DNA of 8,388 bases from Paracoccaceae bacterium (lineage in GTDB: Bacteria > Pseudomonadota > Alphaproteobacteria > Rhodobacterales > Rhodobacteraceae). This document shows, in pieces, positions 1-6,720 of the stretch. The position numbers were made by a program, and so were the translations under genes. The notes beneath the pieces are model-generated. The model saw nothing but the letters and a program-made list of their open reading frames with translations. It had not been told where the DNA came from and ran no database searches. The stretch lies in NCBI GenBank assembly GCA_023134935.1, contig JAGLUD010000173.1, positions 1-8,388 of the forward strand, in the 5' to 3' direction. Each line of letters opens with the position of its first letter. The stretch's first letter is position 1.

Positions 1-594
1 TTCGATGTTTCACGTGAAACAATGAATCGGTTGGATGCATATGCGGCGCTGTTGGTCAAATGGAACCCTAAGATAAACTTGGTCGCAAAGTCGACGATTC
101 CTGATGTCTGGCGCCGCCATATGGCAGACTCCGCACAACTTTGGGCTATGGCGCCGAGCGGTGCGAGGTCTTGGATGGATATCGGATCTGGTGCCGGTTT
201 TCCGGGGTTAGTGATCGCCGCGATCGCCGCCGAGAAATCACCGAGCTTGAAGGTCTCGCTAGTTGAAAGTGACAGACGGAAGTCTGTTTTTCTTCAATCG
301 GCCGCCAGAGAGATGGGAATCACGGTAGAGGTAATTACGAAAAGAATCGAGGCGCTGGAACCGCAGAACGCAGATATCCTTTCCGCTCGCGCACTTTCCT
401 CACTGACGCAGCTGCTTGAATTTGCTGAGAAGCACCGAAATTCAGACGGTGTTTGCCTATTCCCCAAGGGCGTGCGGGTCGATTCGGAATTGACCGAGGC
501 CTCTTCTTGTTGGCATATGGCGTACGAGACATTTCCCAGTATGACTGACGCAGACGCAGTTATACTCCGCATCGGAGAATTCAAACGTGGCTAA
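1..594 (+). CDS. rsmG: 16S rRNA (guanine-N7) methyltransferase RsmG, 5' end missing
   Basis: RsmG (GidB) uses SAM to methylate N7 of a guanine in the 530 loop of 16S rRNA. The reading frame is open from base 1 and reads F-D-V-S-R-E-T before the Met at base 22. VSRET is the usual N-terminal motif of this family, so that Met is internal and the true start lies upstream of the window. At least 197 residues are visible, against about 205-215 for the family. Seen in order: the conserved KWNPKINLV segment, the RHMADSAQL segment, the SAM motif I DIGSGAGFPGL, an acidic post-I strand (SLVESDRRK), the SARALSSL region and the FPKG motif. The last 8 bases overlap parA, so the two are probably co-transcribed and translationally coupled. 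A parS site is embedded in its first visible codons. The family call is firm; only the 5' end is unknown. Confidence 0.95.
   Translation, partial: FDVSRETMNRLDAYAALLVKWNPKINLVAKSTIPDVWRRHMADSAQLWAMAPSGARSWMDIGSGAGFPGLVIAAIAAEKSPSLKVSLVESDRRKSVFLQSAAREMGITVEVITKRIEALEPQNADILSARALSSLTQLLEFAEKHRNSDGVCLFPKGVRVDSELTEASSCWHMAYETFPSMTDADAVILRIGEFKRG
6..21. promoter_or_regulatory. parS: parS centromere site, perfect 16-bp palindrome
   Basis: The 16 bases TGTTTCACGTGAAACA form a perfect inverted repeat identical to the canonical bacterial parS sequence, to which ParB binds and from which it loads as a CTP-dependent clamp. It lies inside rsmG, where it encodes V-S-R-E-T, and about 1.4 kb upstream of parB. 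This is the usual near-origin setting for chromosomal parABS. Sequence identity supports the call directly; ParB loading in this organism is inferred. Confidence 0.95.
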
Positions 595-1405
595 AAGCAC
601 TACTAAACCGGTAAAAAGGCCAACCGTAATTGCTGTGGCCAACCAAAAGGGCGGGGTTGGGAAAACCACCACGGCAATAAATCTGGGCACGGCATTGGCG
701 GCAGTCGGGCGTAAAGTTCTTTTGATCGATCTGGATTCGCAAGGAAACGCATCGACGGGGTTGGGCATCTCGCCGGATATGCGCGAATTGACGACGTATG
801 ATTTGCTTGTCGGTGATACAACGCTCTCCGCCATCGCACAGGAAACGATGATACCGAATTTCTTCATTGCGCCCTCGACGAACGACCTAAGTTCCGCTGA
901 TGTTGATATGGTTAACGACCAAAATCGCGTGCTGCGGATGAGAAAGGCGCTGACGTCCGACGATGCATTGGCCTGCAATTTCGACTATATCCTAATTGAC
1001 TGTCCACCCTCTTTGAATTTGTTGACCGTAAATGCGATGGTCGCATCGGACTCTGTCCTAGTTCCTTTGCAGTGCGAGTTCTTCGCGCTAGAGGGATTGT
1101 CGCAATTGATGCTGACGATCCGGGAGGTTAAGCAAACTCTTAACCCGAAGCTAAAAATACAGGGCATCGTGCTTACGATGTACGATAAGCGTAATAATTT
1201 GTCCAAACAGGTTGAGGATGACGTTCGCGAGAACCTTGGAAAACTGGTTTACGAAACCATTATTCCACGTAATATCCGCCTTAGTGAGGCTCCGTCGCAT
1301 TCGGTTCCCGCGTTGATATACGATCATAAAAGTTCTGGAAGTATTGCATACCAAAAACTAGCAGCCGAACTACTTCGGCGTATGAATGATAACGTAACAG
1401 ATTGA
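587..1405 (+). CDS. parA: Chromosome partitioning ATPase ParA (Soj family)
   Basis: ParA is a Walker-type ATPase that binds DNA non-specifically as an ATP dimer. ParB-parS complexes stimulate its ATPase, which moves the replicated origins apart. The 272-residue product has the deviant Walker A motif KGGVGKTT (residues 21-28, signature Lys21), the A' motif LIDLDSQGN (Asp48, Asp50) and the Walker B strand LIDCPPS (Asp138). The start is a GTG at 587 with GGAG at 574-577, nine bases upstream, inside the end of rsmG; this gives an 8-base overlap. There is no extra N-terminal DNA-binding domain, so it is the short chromosomal (type Ib-like) form rather than the longer plasmid ParA. parB follows after 12 bases. 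The stretch around 1130-1360 looks more A+T-rich than the neighbouring genes, but the protein is fully conserved in type. Confidence 0.97.
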   Translation: MAKSTTKPVKRPTVIAVANQKGGVGKTTTAINLGTALAAVGRKVLLIDLDSQGNASTGLGISPDMRELTTYDLLVGDTTLSAIAQETMIPNFFIAPSTNDLSSADVDMVNDQNRVLRMRKALTSDDALACNFDYILIDCPPSLNLLTVNAMVASDSVLVPLQCEFFALEGLSQLMLTIREVKQTLNPKLKIQGIVLTMYDKRNNLSKQVEDDVRENLGKLVYETIIPRNIRLSEAPSHSVPALIYDHKSSGSIAYQKLAAELLRRMNDNVTD

Positions 1406-1417
1406 AAATGTTGAAAA

Positions 1418-2308
1418 ATGGCAAAGAAAACTGAACGTAAAAGCTTGGGTCGCGGTCTGTCCGCATTGTTGGCAGATGTGAATCTGGACGAGGGGATTGA
1501 CGGCCAAGCGGCGGCGACCCCTAAATCGAGCGATACAGAAGTGCCAATCGAAAAAGTTTTCGCAAATCCCGATCAGCCGCGCCGAACGTTCGCAGAAAAG
1601 GATCTGGAAGATCTGACCGCGTCCATCGCGGAAAAAGGCGTTATTCAGCCGCTAATTGTTAGGCCAGATCCGAATAATCAAGATGGTTACCAAATCGTTG
1701 CTGGTGAACGCCGCTGGCGTGCGGCGCAGCGGGCGAAGTTGCACAGAATTCCCGTTCTGATCCGCGAGCTGAATGATACCGAAGTGTTGGAATTGGCCAT
1801 CATCGAGAATATCCAGCGTGCGGATTTAAATGCGGTGGAGGAGGCGATGGGGTATCGCCAGCTGATGGACAAATTTGGGCATACTCAGGAAAAAATGGCT
1901 GAGGCCATGGGGAAAAGCCGCAGTCACATCGCGAACCTTCTCCGGCTGCTTAATCTACCGCCTGAAGTGCAGGACTACCTTCAAAGTGGTAAAATTTCAG
2001 CTGGCCACGCAAGGGCGTTGGTACCGGCGACCGATCCGGTGGCGTTGGCGCGTGAGATCATTGCTAAAGGCCTATCGGTTCGGCAGGCAGAGGCGTTGGC
2101 AAAAGCGAAGAAGCCGGGCGTGAAGGAGAAACGTCAACTGAAGCCGGCGAAAGACGCGGATACGAGAGCGATTGAAAGCGACCTGACCGCGCATCTTGGC
2201 GTAAAGGTTAGCATCGACCATAAAACCGGCGGTCAAAGTGGTGAGTTACGGATCAAATATTCCGACCTCGAACAACTGGATGGACTTTGTCAGCTTTTAT
2301 CGCAGTGA
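1418..2308 (+). CDS. parB: Chromosome partitioning protein ParB (Spo0J family), CTP-dependent parS clamp
   Basis: ParB recognises parS, binds CTP, closes as a sliding clamp on neighbouring DNA and stimulates ParA. The 296-residue protein, a usual length, starts with the ParA-contacting motif LGRGLSALL (residues 10-18). An unstructured linker follows to about residue 40. The N-terminal CTPase domain carries the GERRWRA arginine patch (96-102) and ENIQR (130-134). A helix-turn-helix spans roughly 156-175, followed by the GHARALV segment. The last 50 residues resemble the C-terminal dimerisation domain (LGVKVSID onward). The start at 1418 has only an A-rich leader (GAAAA) and no clear Shine-Dalgarno, which suggests coupling to parA 12 bases upstream. 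Its TGA stop abuts, with no gap, the stop of the convergent DUF454 gene. Confidence 0.97.
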   Translation: MAKKTERKSLGRGLSALLADVNLDEGIDGQAAATPKSSDTEVPIEKVFANPDQPRRTFAEKDLEDLTASIAEKGVIQPLIVRPDPNNQDGYQIVAGERRWRAAQRAKLHRIPVLIRELNDTEVLELAIIENIQRADLNAVEEAMGYRQLMDKFGHTQEKMAEAMGKSRSHIANLLRLLNLPPEVQDYLQSGKISAGHARALVPATDPVALAREIIAKGLSVRQAEALAKAKKPGVKEKRQLKPAKDADTRAIESDLTAHLGVKVSIDHKTGGQSGELRIKYSDLEQLDGLCQLLSQ

Positions 2309-2662
2309 TTATACTTCTGGTCTCGACCATATGAAGTACGAAACAGAAATTAGTATAACAGCCTGAATTATAAGGATATATACAGGTATCTTGAACAGAA
2401 CAGATATGGTGAAAACAACCGCCATTGACCCTGCTGACAGATACTTGGACTTACGGCTGATCGCGCCATTTTCGTGCCAGTCATGAATGGCGGGGCCAAG
2501 TTGTTTATGTGACAGCAACCAATCGTGCGCCCGTTGCGACGACCTTCCGAAAAAGAATCCGGCGAGCAATAGAAATGGTACAGTTGGCAGCACAGGCAGG
2601 AACATACCGATGAAGCCTGCCAGCACGCACAGAACCCCGAAGCTTAACCAAATATACCGCAT
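2309..2662 (-). CDS. DUF454 (YbaN-type) small inner-membrane protein
   Basis: The 117-residue product matches the DUF454/YbaN family, whose function is unknown. Seen in order: a hydrophobic N-terminal hairpin (about residues 3-40) containing the family-typical G-M-F-L-P-V-L-P-T-V-P-F turn; a polar middle with S-S-Q-R-A-H-D-W and a second tryptophan-containing stretch near residue 62; then two more hydrophobic spans (about 74-91 and 92-112). This predicts an integral membrane protein with little soluble mass. It starts three bases after the hemW stop and I see no convincing Shine-Dalgarno, so translation probably depends on hemW. It is the last gene of the minus-strand run. The family match is confident; no activity should be assigned. 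Confidence 0.85.
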   Translation of the reverse strand: MRYIWLSFGVLCVLAGFIGMFLPVLPTVPFLLLAGFFFGRSSQRAHDWLLSHKQLGPAIHDWHENGAISRKSKYLSAGSMAVVFTISVLFKIPVYILIIQAVILISVSYFIWSRPEV

Positions 2663-2665
2663 CCG

Positions 2666-3820
2666 CTAGGCCAACAACTGTCGGAGGACGGCGTTCAATA
2701 ATGGCCGACCCTTCGATGTGGTTTTGATTCTTCCGCCTTCACGTGAAACGAACCCGCCGGACAGCATTTCTTCAACATTGGCGAGATCCAGATCACAGCC
2801 CTTTAAAGAGGCATACCGATCTAGATCACTGCCTTCTGCCAGCCTAAGAGACATCATAAGGTACTCGTTCGCTTGATCCTCGGCGGTCACCATATCGACG
2901 GATTTTCTTCCCCAACCGGTTTTGCCAACCTGCTTTAGCCACTCGTTTGGGTCTGAATAGGTCTCAGTTGCTAATTTTCGCTGGTTCTTGGTGATACGCC
3001 CATGCGCGCCCGGACCGATCCCGACATAATCGCCGTACCGCCAATATATCAGGTTGTGGCGGCTCTCCGCTCCAATCCGCGCATGGTTGGAGGTTTCATA
3101 GGCGGGTAAACCGTGTCGGTCACAAACTTCCTGGGTACGGAAGTACATATCTGTTGCTAAAGTATCATTCGGAAGATCCCGCAACGATCCCCGTGCGTGC
3201 ATATCGCCAAACCGTGTGCCTTCTTCGATGGTTAGCTGATACAAGGACAGGTGGTCGACGGCCATATCGAGGGCCTCAGTCAGTTCCAGTTCCCAGTCAT
3301 CGACTGTTTGGTTCTGGCGCGCGTAGATCAGATCGAAGCTAACGCGATCAAATTGCTTACGTGCAATATCAAAAGCGGCGCGGGCTTCGGTTACTGAATG
3401 CATGCGGCCCAATGCTCTTAGGTCTGCGTCACGCAAAGATTGAATTCCCATAGAGACCCGGTTCACGCCCGCGTCCGAATATCCAGCAAACCGGCCAGCT
3501 TCAACCGACGTCGGGTTTGCTTCTAGCGATATTTCCGCATCAGGGTGCAACCGCCAAACTTTTTCGATTTCCTCAATCACTGCCGCCACTGTTTCGGGTG
3601 GCATCAAGCTTGGTGTACCACCGCCGAAAAACACAGTATCGACCTGCCGATCAGGCAGTTCTTCAGCGCTACGGCGAATATCCGATAACAACGCCTCGCG
3701 CCACTTCGCTTGATCTATTTCCCGTGAAACATGGCTATTGAAGTCACAATACGGGCATTTGTGCATGCAAAAAGGCCAGTGGATGTAAACGCCAAAGCCA
3801 GCATTTTGCCAATCTTCCAT
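2666..3820 (-). CDS. hemW: Radical SAM heme chaperone HemW
   Basis: HemW is a radical-SAM-family protein that binds heme and is thought to deliver it to membrane respiratory enzymes. It was long mis-annotated as oxygen-independent coproporphyrinogen oxidase. The 384-residue product begins with the 4Fe-4S motif C18-x3-C22-x2-C25 followed by D-F. True HemN has a further cysteine here (CxC), so this is HemW rather than HemN. Other landmarks are GGGTPS (66-71, SAM site), the radical SAM core through about residue 240, and the HemW heme-binding motif HNLIYW (255-260), followed by G-I-G-P-G-A-H. The ATG at 3820 has AAAGG six bases upstream (3827-3831), overlapping the RidA-gene stop region. Two parS-like sequences lie inside it, encoding HVSRE (30-34) and FVSRE (357-361). 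Confidence 0.95.
   Translation of the reverse strand: MEDWQNAGFGVYIHWPFCMHKCPYCDFNSHVSREIDQAKWREALLSDIRRSAEELPDRQVDTVFFGGGTPSLMPPETVAAVIEEIEKVWRLHPDAEISLEANPTSVEAGRFAGYSDAGVNRVSMGIQSLRDADLRALGRMHSVTEARAAFDIARKQFDRVSFDLIYARQNQTVDDWELELTEALDMAVDHLSLYQLTIEEGTRFGDMHARGSLRDLPNDTLATDMYFRTQEVCDRHGLPAYETSNHARIGAESRHNLIYWRYGDYVGIGPGAHGRITKNQRKLATETYSDPNEWLKQVGKTGWGRKSVDMVTAEDQANEYLMMSLRLAEGSDLDRYASLKGCDLDLANVEEMLSGGFVSREGGRIKTTSKGRPLLNAVLRQLLA
2735..2750. promoter_or_regulatory. Degenerate parS-like site in hemW 3' region (12/16)
   Basis: The sequence shares 12 of 16 positions with parS and contains the perfect 10-bp palindrome TTCACGTGAA (2738-2747). All four mismatches are in the outer positions. 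It encodes V-S-R-E on the minus strand, in the same codon phase as the perfect site in rsmG. It is weaker than the other candidates, so ParB binding is uncertain. Confidence 0.35.
3716..3731. promoter_or_regulatory. Probable secondary parS site in hemW 5' region (14/16)
   Basis: On the plus strand the 16 bases TATTTCCCGTGAAACA match parS at 14 of 16 positions. One of the two mismatches is in the central CACGTG core (CCCGTG) and the other is near the edge. On the minus strand it encodes H-V-S-R-E-I, just after the iron-sulfur cysteine motif of HemW, in the same codon phase as the rsmG site. One intact half-site (CGTGAAACA) is present. Confidence 0.5.
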
Positions 3821-3822
3821 AG

Positions 3823-4203
3823 CTAACCTTTGAACGCGGTGACTTCGATTTCCACCAGCATTTCGGGTTTAATTAAGCCAGCGATGACCATAGTCGCGGC
3901 AGGGCGGATGTCTCCCATTGCCCCGCCAAGTGCGGGAACGAGTTCATCAACCAGTGCTACATCTGCAACGGTGTACTGAACCCGCACGATATCGGACATT
4001 TCAAAGTCAGCCTCGGATAGAACGCTGCCGATAGTGTCAAAACAATTCCGAGCCTGCTCCGCAATCCCGGTGGGCATCTCCATGGTGGTATAATCATACC
4101 CCGTAACGCCGGAAACAAAGCACCAATCGCCTTTAACTACAGCGCGCGAATACCCGAAAGTTTTCTCGAACGGCGAGCCTGTAGAAATACGCTTAACATT
4201 CAC
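3823..4203 (-). CDS. RidA (YjgF/YER057c/UK114) family protein, probable imine/enamine deaminase
   Basis: RidA-type proteins hydrolyse reactive imines and enamines such as 2-aminoacrylate, usually as trimers in the cytosol. Numbering from an upstream ATG at 4212 (129 residues), the conserved catalytic-site arginine lies in D-I-R-P-A-A-T (Arg103) and the family acid in V-E-I-E-V-T-A (Glu121), so an active deaminase is plausible. I prefer the GTG start at 4203 (126 residues). It overlaps the rdgB stop as GTGA and has AAAGGA eight bases upstream (4212-4217). The ATG at 4212 would sit directly on that Shine-Dalgarno with no spacing. The remaining N terminus (N-V-K-R-I-S-T-G-S-P-F-E) fits the family. 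hemW begins two bases after its stop. The exact substrate and Rid subgroup cannot be told from sequence alone. Confidence 0.88.
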   Translation of the reverse strand: MNVKRISTGSPFEKTFGYSRAVVKGDWCFVSGVTGYDYTTMEMPTGIAEQARNCFDTIGSVLSEADFEMSDIVRVQYTVADVALVDELVPALGGAMGDIRPAATMVIAGLIKPEMLVEIEVTAFKG

Positions 4204-4808
4204 CCGAAACATCCTTTTATCAATATATCGAACGCATTGGCGCGGTGGCTGATCTTGTTCTTTTCCCAGCGGTCCATCTCGCCAAACGTAATGTCATATC
4301 CGTCAGGCATGAACATAGGATCGTAACCATGCCCTTCGTCGCCGCGCATTGGCCAAACACATTGGCCTTCAATCGTGCTTGCGGCGACTTCATCGTGCCC
4401 ATCAGGCCAAGCCAGCACCAGCGTGCTACAAAACCTGGAAGTTCGGGGATAGGGGGCATTAATCGCCTCCAATTCATTCCAAACCTTCGTCATGGCCATC
4501 GGAAAATCACGACCATCAGGCGTTTCCGCCCAATCCGCCGTGTAAACACCGGGTGCACCACCCAACGCATCCACTTCGATTCCGCTGTCATCAGCAAGGG
4601 CAGGCAACCCGCTGGCTTTCGCCGCTGCGTGCGCCTTGATCCGCGCGTTACCGAGGAAATTATCCTCGGTCTCTTCCGGTTCCGGCAGACCTAGTTCGGC
4701 GTTCGATAGAACCTCGACCCCGTAAGGTTCAAGCAGGCGGATAATCTCCTCTAGCTTGCCCTTATTATGGGTCGCGATTATCAGTTTGGGTTCGGTGAAC
4801 TTCCGCAT
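4200..4808 (-). CDS. rdgB: XTP/dITP diphosphatase RdgB (HAM1 family)
   Basis: RdgB hydrolyses non-canonical purine nucleotides (dITP, XTP) to the monophosphate and pyrophosphate, keeping them out of DNA and RNA. The 202-residue product has the substrate-binding start A-T-H-N-K-G-K-L-E-E-I, the E-E-T-E-D-N-F segment that supplies the metal-binding glutamate, and the catalytic LADDSG motif (Asp73, Asp74). It also has G-Y-D-P-M-F (161-166) and the terminal K-N-K-I-S-H-R-A base-recognition motif (183-190). Length is normal. Its ATG shares one base with the rph stop (TGATG), and no strong Shine-Dalgarno is seen, consistent with coupling to rph. Its own stop overlaps the preferred GTG start of the RidA-family gene. 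Confidence 0.95.
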   Translation of the reverse strand: MRKFTEPKLIIATHNKGKLEEIIRLLEPYGVEVLSNAELGLPEPEETEDNFLGNARIKAHAAAKASGLPALADDSGIEVDALGGAPGVYTADWAETPDGRDFPMAMTKVWNELEAINAPYPRTSRFCSTLVLAWPDGHDEVAASTIEGQCVWPMRGDEGHGYDPMFMPDGYDITFGEMDRWEKNKISHRANAFDILIKGCFG

Positions 4809-5521
4809 CAGGCGACGGCGGCTTTCTGCGCTGCGACCAGATCGGCAACGCCTTTTTCCGCTAGATCCATCAATATGTTGAATTCGTCACGAGAGAATGT
4901 TGCGCCTTCGGCAGAGCCTTGGATTTCAACCAGTCCACCAGCGCCTGTCATGACGAAATTCGCATCCGTACCCGCATCGCTATCCTCAATGTAATCTAGG
5001 TCCAGTACCGGTTGTCCGCCATAAATACCGCATGAAACCGCAGCGATATGATCCGTCAAAGGGTCTTCCTTGATGTCGCCAGCCTTTAACAACTGGTTAA
5101 CAGCCAAACGCAACGCAACCCAGCCACCTGTGATCGCTGCACACCGTGTGCCACCATCGGCCTGAATAACATCGCAATCGACTGTGATCTGACGTTCGCC
5201 CATGGCAACGCGATCAACACCAGCGCGCAGCGAGCGCCCGATCAGCCGTTGAATTTCCTGCGTACGGCCAGATTGCTTGCCTGCCGTCGCTTCACGCCGC
5301 ATCCGTGAGCCAGTTGAACGTGGTAGCATCCCGTATTCAGCCGTCACCCAGCCAAGGCCGGAGTTACGCAAAAACGGTGGAACGCGGCTTTCAAGCGAAG
5401 CAGTGCAAAGTACATGCGTATCGCCCATTTTAATCAGGCAAGAGCCCTCGGCGTGTTTGGTAACATTCGTTTCGATAACGATGTCACGCATGATGTCAGT
5501 ATTACGGCCAGATGGGCGCAT
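4808..5521 (-). CDS. rph: Ribonuclease PH
   Basis: RNase PH is a phosphate-dependent 3'-5' exoribonuclease that trims tRNA 3' ends; the active form is a hexamer. The 237-residue product begins M-R-P-S-G-R, the standard family start, and carries S-G-R-T-Q-E-I-Q-R with Arg86, plus the phosphate-binding G-G-T-R (123-126). Further on is the acidic stretch D-L-D-Y-I-E-D-S-D. The frame is open further upstream to an ATG at 5581, but the 20 extra residues do not look like the family. The ATG at 5521 has a perfect GGAGG at 5527-5531 with five-base spacing. It is the first gene of the minus-strand run and shares a 120-bp divergent control region with hrcA. Confidence 0.96.
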   Translation of the reverse strand: MRPSGRNTDIMRDIVIETNVTKHAEGSCLIKMGDTHVLCTASLESRVPPFLRNSGLGWVTAEYGMLPRSTGSRMRREATAGKQSGRTQEIQRLIGRSLRAGVDRVAMGERQITVDCDVIQADGGTRCAAITGGWVALRLAVNQLLKAGDIKEDPLTDHIAAVSCGIYGGQPVLDLDYIEDSDAGTDANFVMTGAGGLVEIQGSAEGATFSRDEFNILMDLAEKGVADLVAAQKAAVA

Positions 5522-5526
5522 GGAAG

Positions 5527-5531
5527 CCTCC
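5527..5531 (-). promoter_or_regulatory. Strong Shine-Dalgarno fixing the rph start
   Basis: On the minus strand GGAGG lies five bases before the ATG at 5521. It is the best ribosome binding site in the window and shows that rph starts at Met-Arg-Pro-Ser-Gly, not at the upstream in-frame ATG at 5581. Confidence 0.85.
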
Positions 5532-5589
5532 GTTGGGTTTGGTTTTCCTGCCTCATAAACAAAGTCACGCCTTGCGTCCATCCTTGCGA

Positions 5590-5618
5590 TTGACCCAACA
5601 CGCCGGAATGCATAGTTT
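5590..5618 (+). promoter_or_regulatory. Candidate sigma-70-type promoter for hrcA-grpE
   Basis: TTGACC at 5590-5595, a good -35 box, is followed after 17 bases by TAGTTT at 5613-5618, a poor -10 box. The first transcribed base would fall near 5625, giving a short leader of about 17 bases. The -10 element overlaps the parS-like site at 5614-5629. I see neither a CIRCE operator nor a clear heat-shock sigma promoter here. No confident minus-strand promoter for rph could be picked. Confidence 0.35.
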
Positions 5619-5629
5619 CACGTGAACCA
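5614..5629. promoter_or_regulatory. Probable secondary parS site in the rph/hrcA intergenic region (14/16)
   Basis: AGTTTCACGTGAACCA matches the canonical parS at 14 of 16 positions. The CACGTG core is intact, with a perfect 10-bp palindrome TTCACGTGAA at 5617-5626. It is the only non-coding copy in the window. It sits across the candidate -10 box of hrcA and touches the hrcA Shine-Dalgarno (AAGG, 5629-5632). Because it is free of coding constraint, its conservation would be more telling than that of the copies inside genes. Confidence 0.6.
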
Positions 5630-5641
5630 AGGTGCCCGATA

Positions 5642-6703
5642 ATGACCCAAACCACTCCGCTTTCAGACCTGACAGCCCGCAGCCGCGAAGTTTTTCGGCA
5701 AGTGGTGGAGTCGTATCTGGAAACAGGCGATCCGGTTGGTTCTAAGACACTGACAGAAACACTGACGGAAAAGGTATCACCGGCAACCATCCGCAACGTG
5801 ATGAGCGATCTGGAACAACTAGGGTTACTCGACTCGCCGCACACATCGGCTGGGCGTATCCCAACGCAAGTCGGATTGCGGATGTTTGTTGATGGCTTGT
5901 TGGAAGTCGGAACCGTTTCGGGCAGCGAGCGATCTGAAATCGAACGCTCGCTTGATTCCAACGAACCCGATATTGGCGGAATGATGGACAAGGTCGGCTC
6001 CATGTTGTCCGGCCTGACCCAAGGTGCAAGCCTTGTTCTGACGCCAAAAACCGAAAGCCCGATCAAGCATCTGGAATTTGTGGCACTTTCGCCGGAAAAA
6101 GCACTGGTGGTTTTGGTTACAGCTGACGGGCAGGTTGAAAACCGTCTATTCACACCGCCAATTGGTCTGACCCCGTCCGCAATGCGCGAGGCGGCGAACT
6201 TTTTGAATGCAATTCTTGAAGGTCACACCGTTTCGCAAATGCAAAACGTGGTAGCACGGGAGATCGAGCGGCATCGCCAGGAGTTAGACCGGCTTTCGCA
6301 AAGCCTTATTAAGGACGGGTTGGCCATTTGGGTCGACGAGCAGGACGGTCGCGACCGACTTATCGTTCGCGGAACATCGAATCTTGTTGAAGATGACGCC
6401 TCAGGATTGGACTTGGAGCGCATCCGGCAACTGTTTGACGACCTCGAACGCAAGCGGGATTTGGCCCATTTGCTGGATTTGACCGAAGAAGGCGACGGAG
6501 TTCGCATTTTTATTGGCTCCGAGAACAAACTTTTCTCACTTTCGGGTTCCTCTTTGGTGGTTTCCCCTTATATGAACGCTGAGCGAAAAATTATTGGCGC
6601 AGTGGGCGTGATTGGACCGACAAGGCTAAACTATGGCCGGATCGTTCCAATTGTAGACTACACCGCGCAACTGGTGGGCCGATTGGTGTCCCGCCGGTCC
6701 TGA
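5642..6703 (+). CDS. hrcA: Heat-inducible transcriptional repressor HrcA
   Basis: HrcA represses chaperone operons (groESL and in some species dnaK) by binding the CIRCE inverted repeat; its folding depends on GroEL, which makes it a sensor of chaperone load. The 353-residue protein has an N-terminal winged helix with S-P-A-T-I-R-N-V-M-S-D-L-E (46-58) and the family hallmark P-H-T-S-A-G-R-I-P-T (66-75). The V-D-G-L-L-E-V-G linker follows, then a GAF-like core and dimerisation region to the C terminus. The start at 5642 has AAGG at 5629-5632, nine bases upstream. grpE follows after 17 bases, the common hrcA-grpE pairing. No CIRCE is visible upstream, so autoregulation through that element is not supported here. 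Confidence 0.96.
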   Translation: MTQTTPLSDLTARSREVFRQVVESYLETGDPVGSKTLTETLTEKVSPATIRNVMSDLEQLGLLDSPHTSAGRIPTQVGLRMFVDGLLEVGTVSGSERSEIERSLDSNEPDIGGMMDKVGSMLSGLTQGASLVLTPKTESPIKHLEFVALSPEKALVVLVTADGQVENRLFTPPIGLTPSAMREAANFLNAILEGHTVSQMQNVVAREIERHRQELDRLSQSLIKDGLAIWVDEQDGRDRLIVRGTSNLVEDDASGLDLERIRQLFDDLERKRDLAHLLDLTEEGDGVRIFIGSENKLFSLSGSSLVVSPYMNAERKIIGAVGVIGPTRLNYGRIVPIVDYTAQLVGRLVSRRS

Positions 6704-6720
6704 CAAAAAAGGCAAGTAAG

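Noticed and set aside
22..594. rsmG starting at the ATG at base 22
   Set aside because: The frame is open to base 1 and encodes FDVSRET, where VSRET is a conserved RsmG N-terminal motif, so the gene starts before the window.
457..978. 173-codon minus-strand frame opposite rsmG and parA
   Set aside because: It lies antisense to two well-conserved genes, has no recognisable domain and no supporting ribosome binding site.
5522..5581. 20-residue N-terminal extension of RNase PH from the ATG at 5581
   Set aside because: The family starts at M-R-P-S-G, and a perfect GGAGG precedes that codon; the extension has no family likeness.
5522..5641. CIRCE operator upstream of hrcA
   Set aside because: No TTAGCACTC-N9-GAGTGCTAA repeat or near-match could be seen; the only palindrome is the parS-like one.
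5434..6153. 239-codon open frame on the minus strand across the rph 5' end and hrcA
   Set aside because: It is Ser/Arg-rich low-quality protein opposite the clearly real hrcA and out of frame with rph: a shadow frame.
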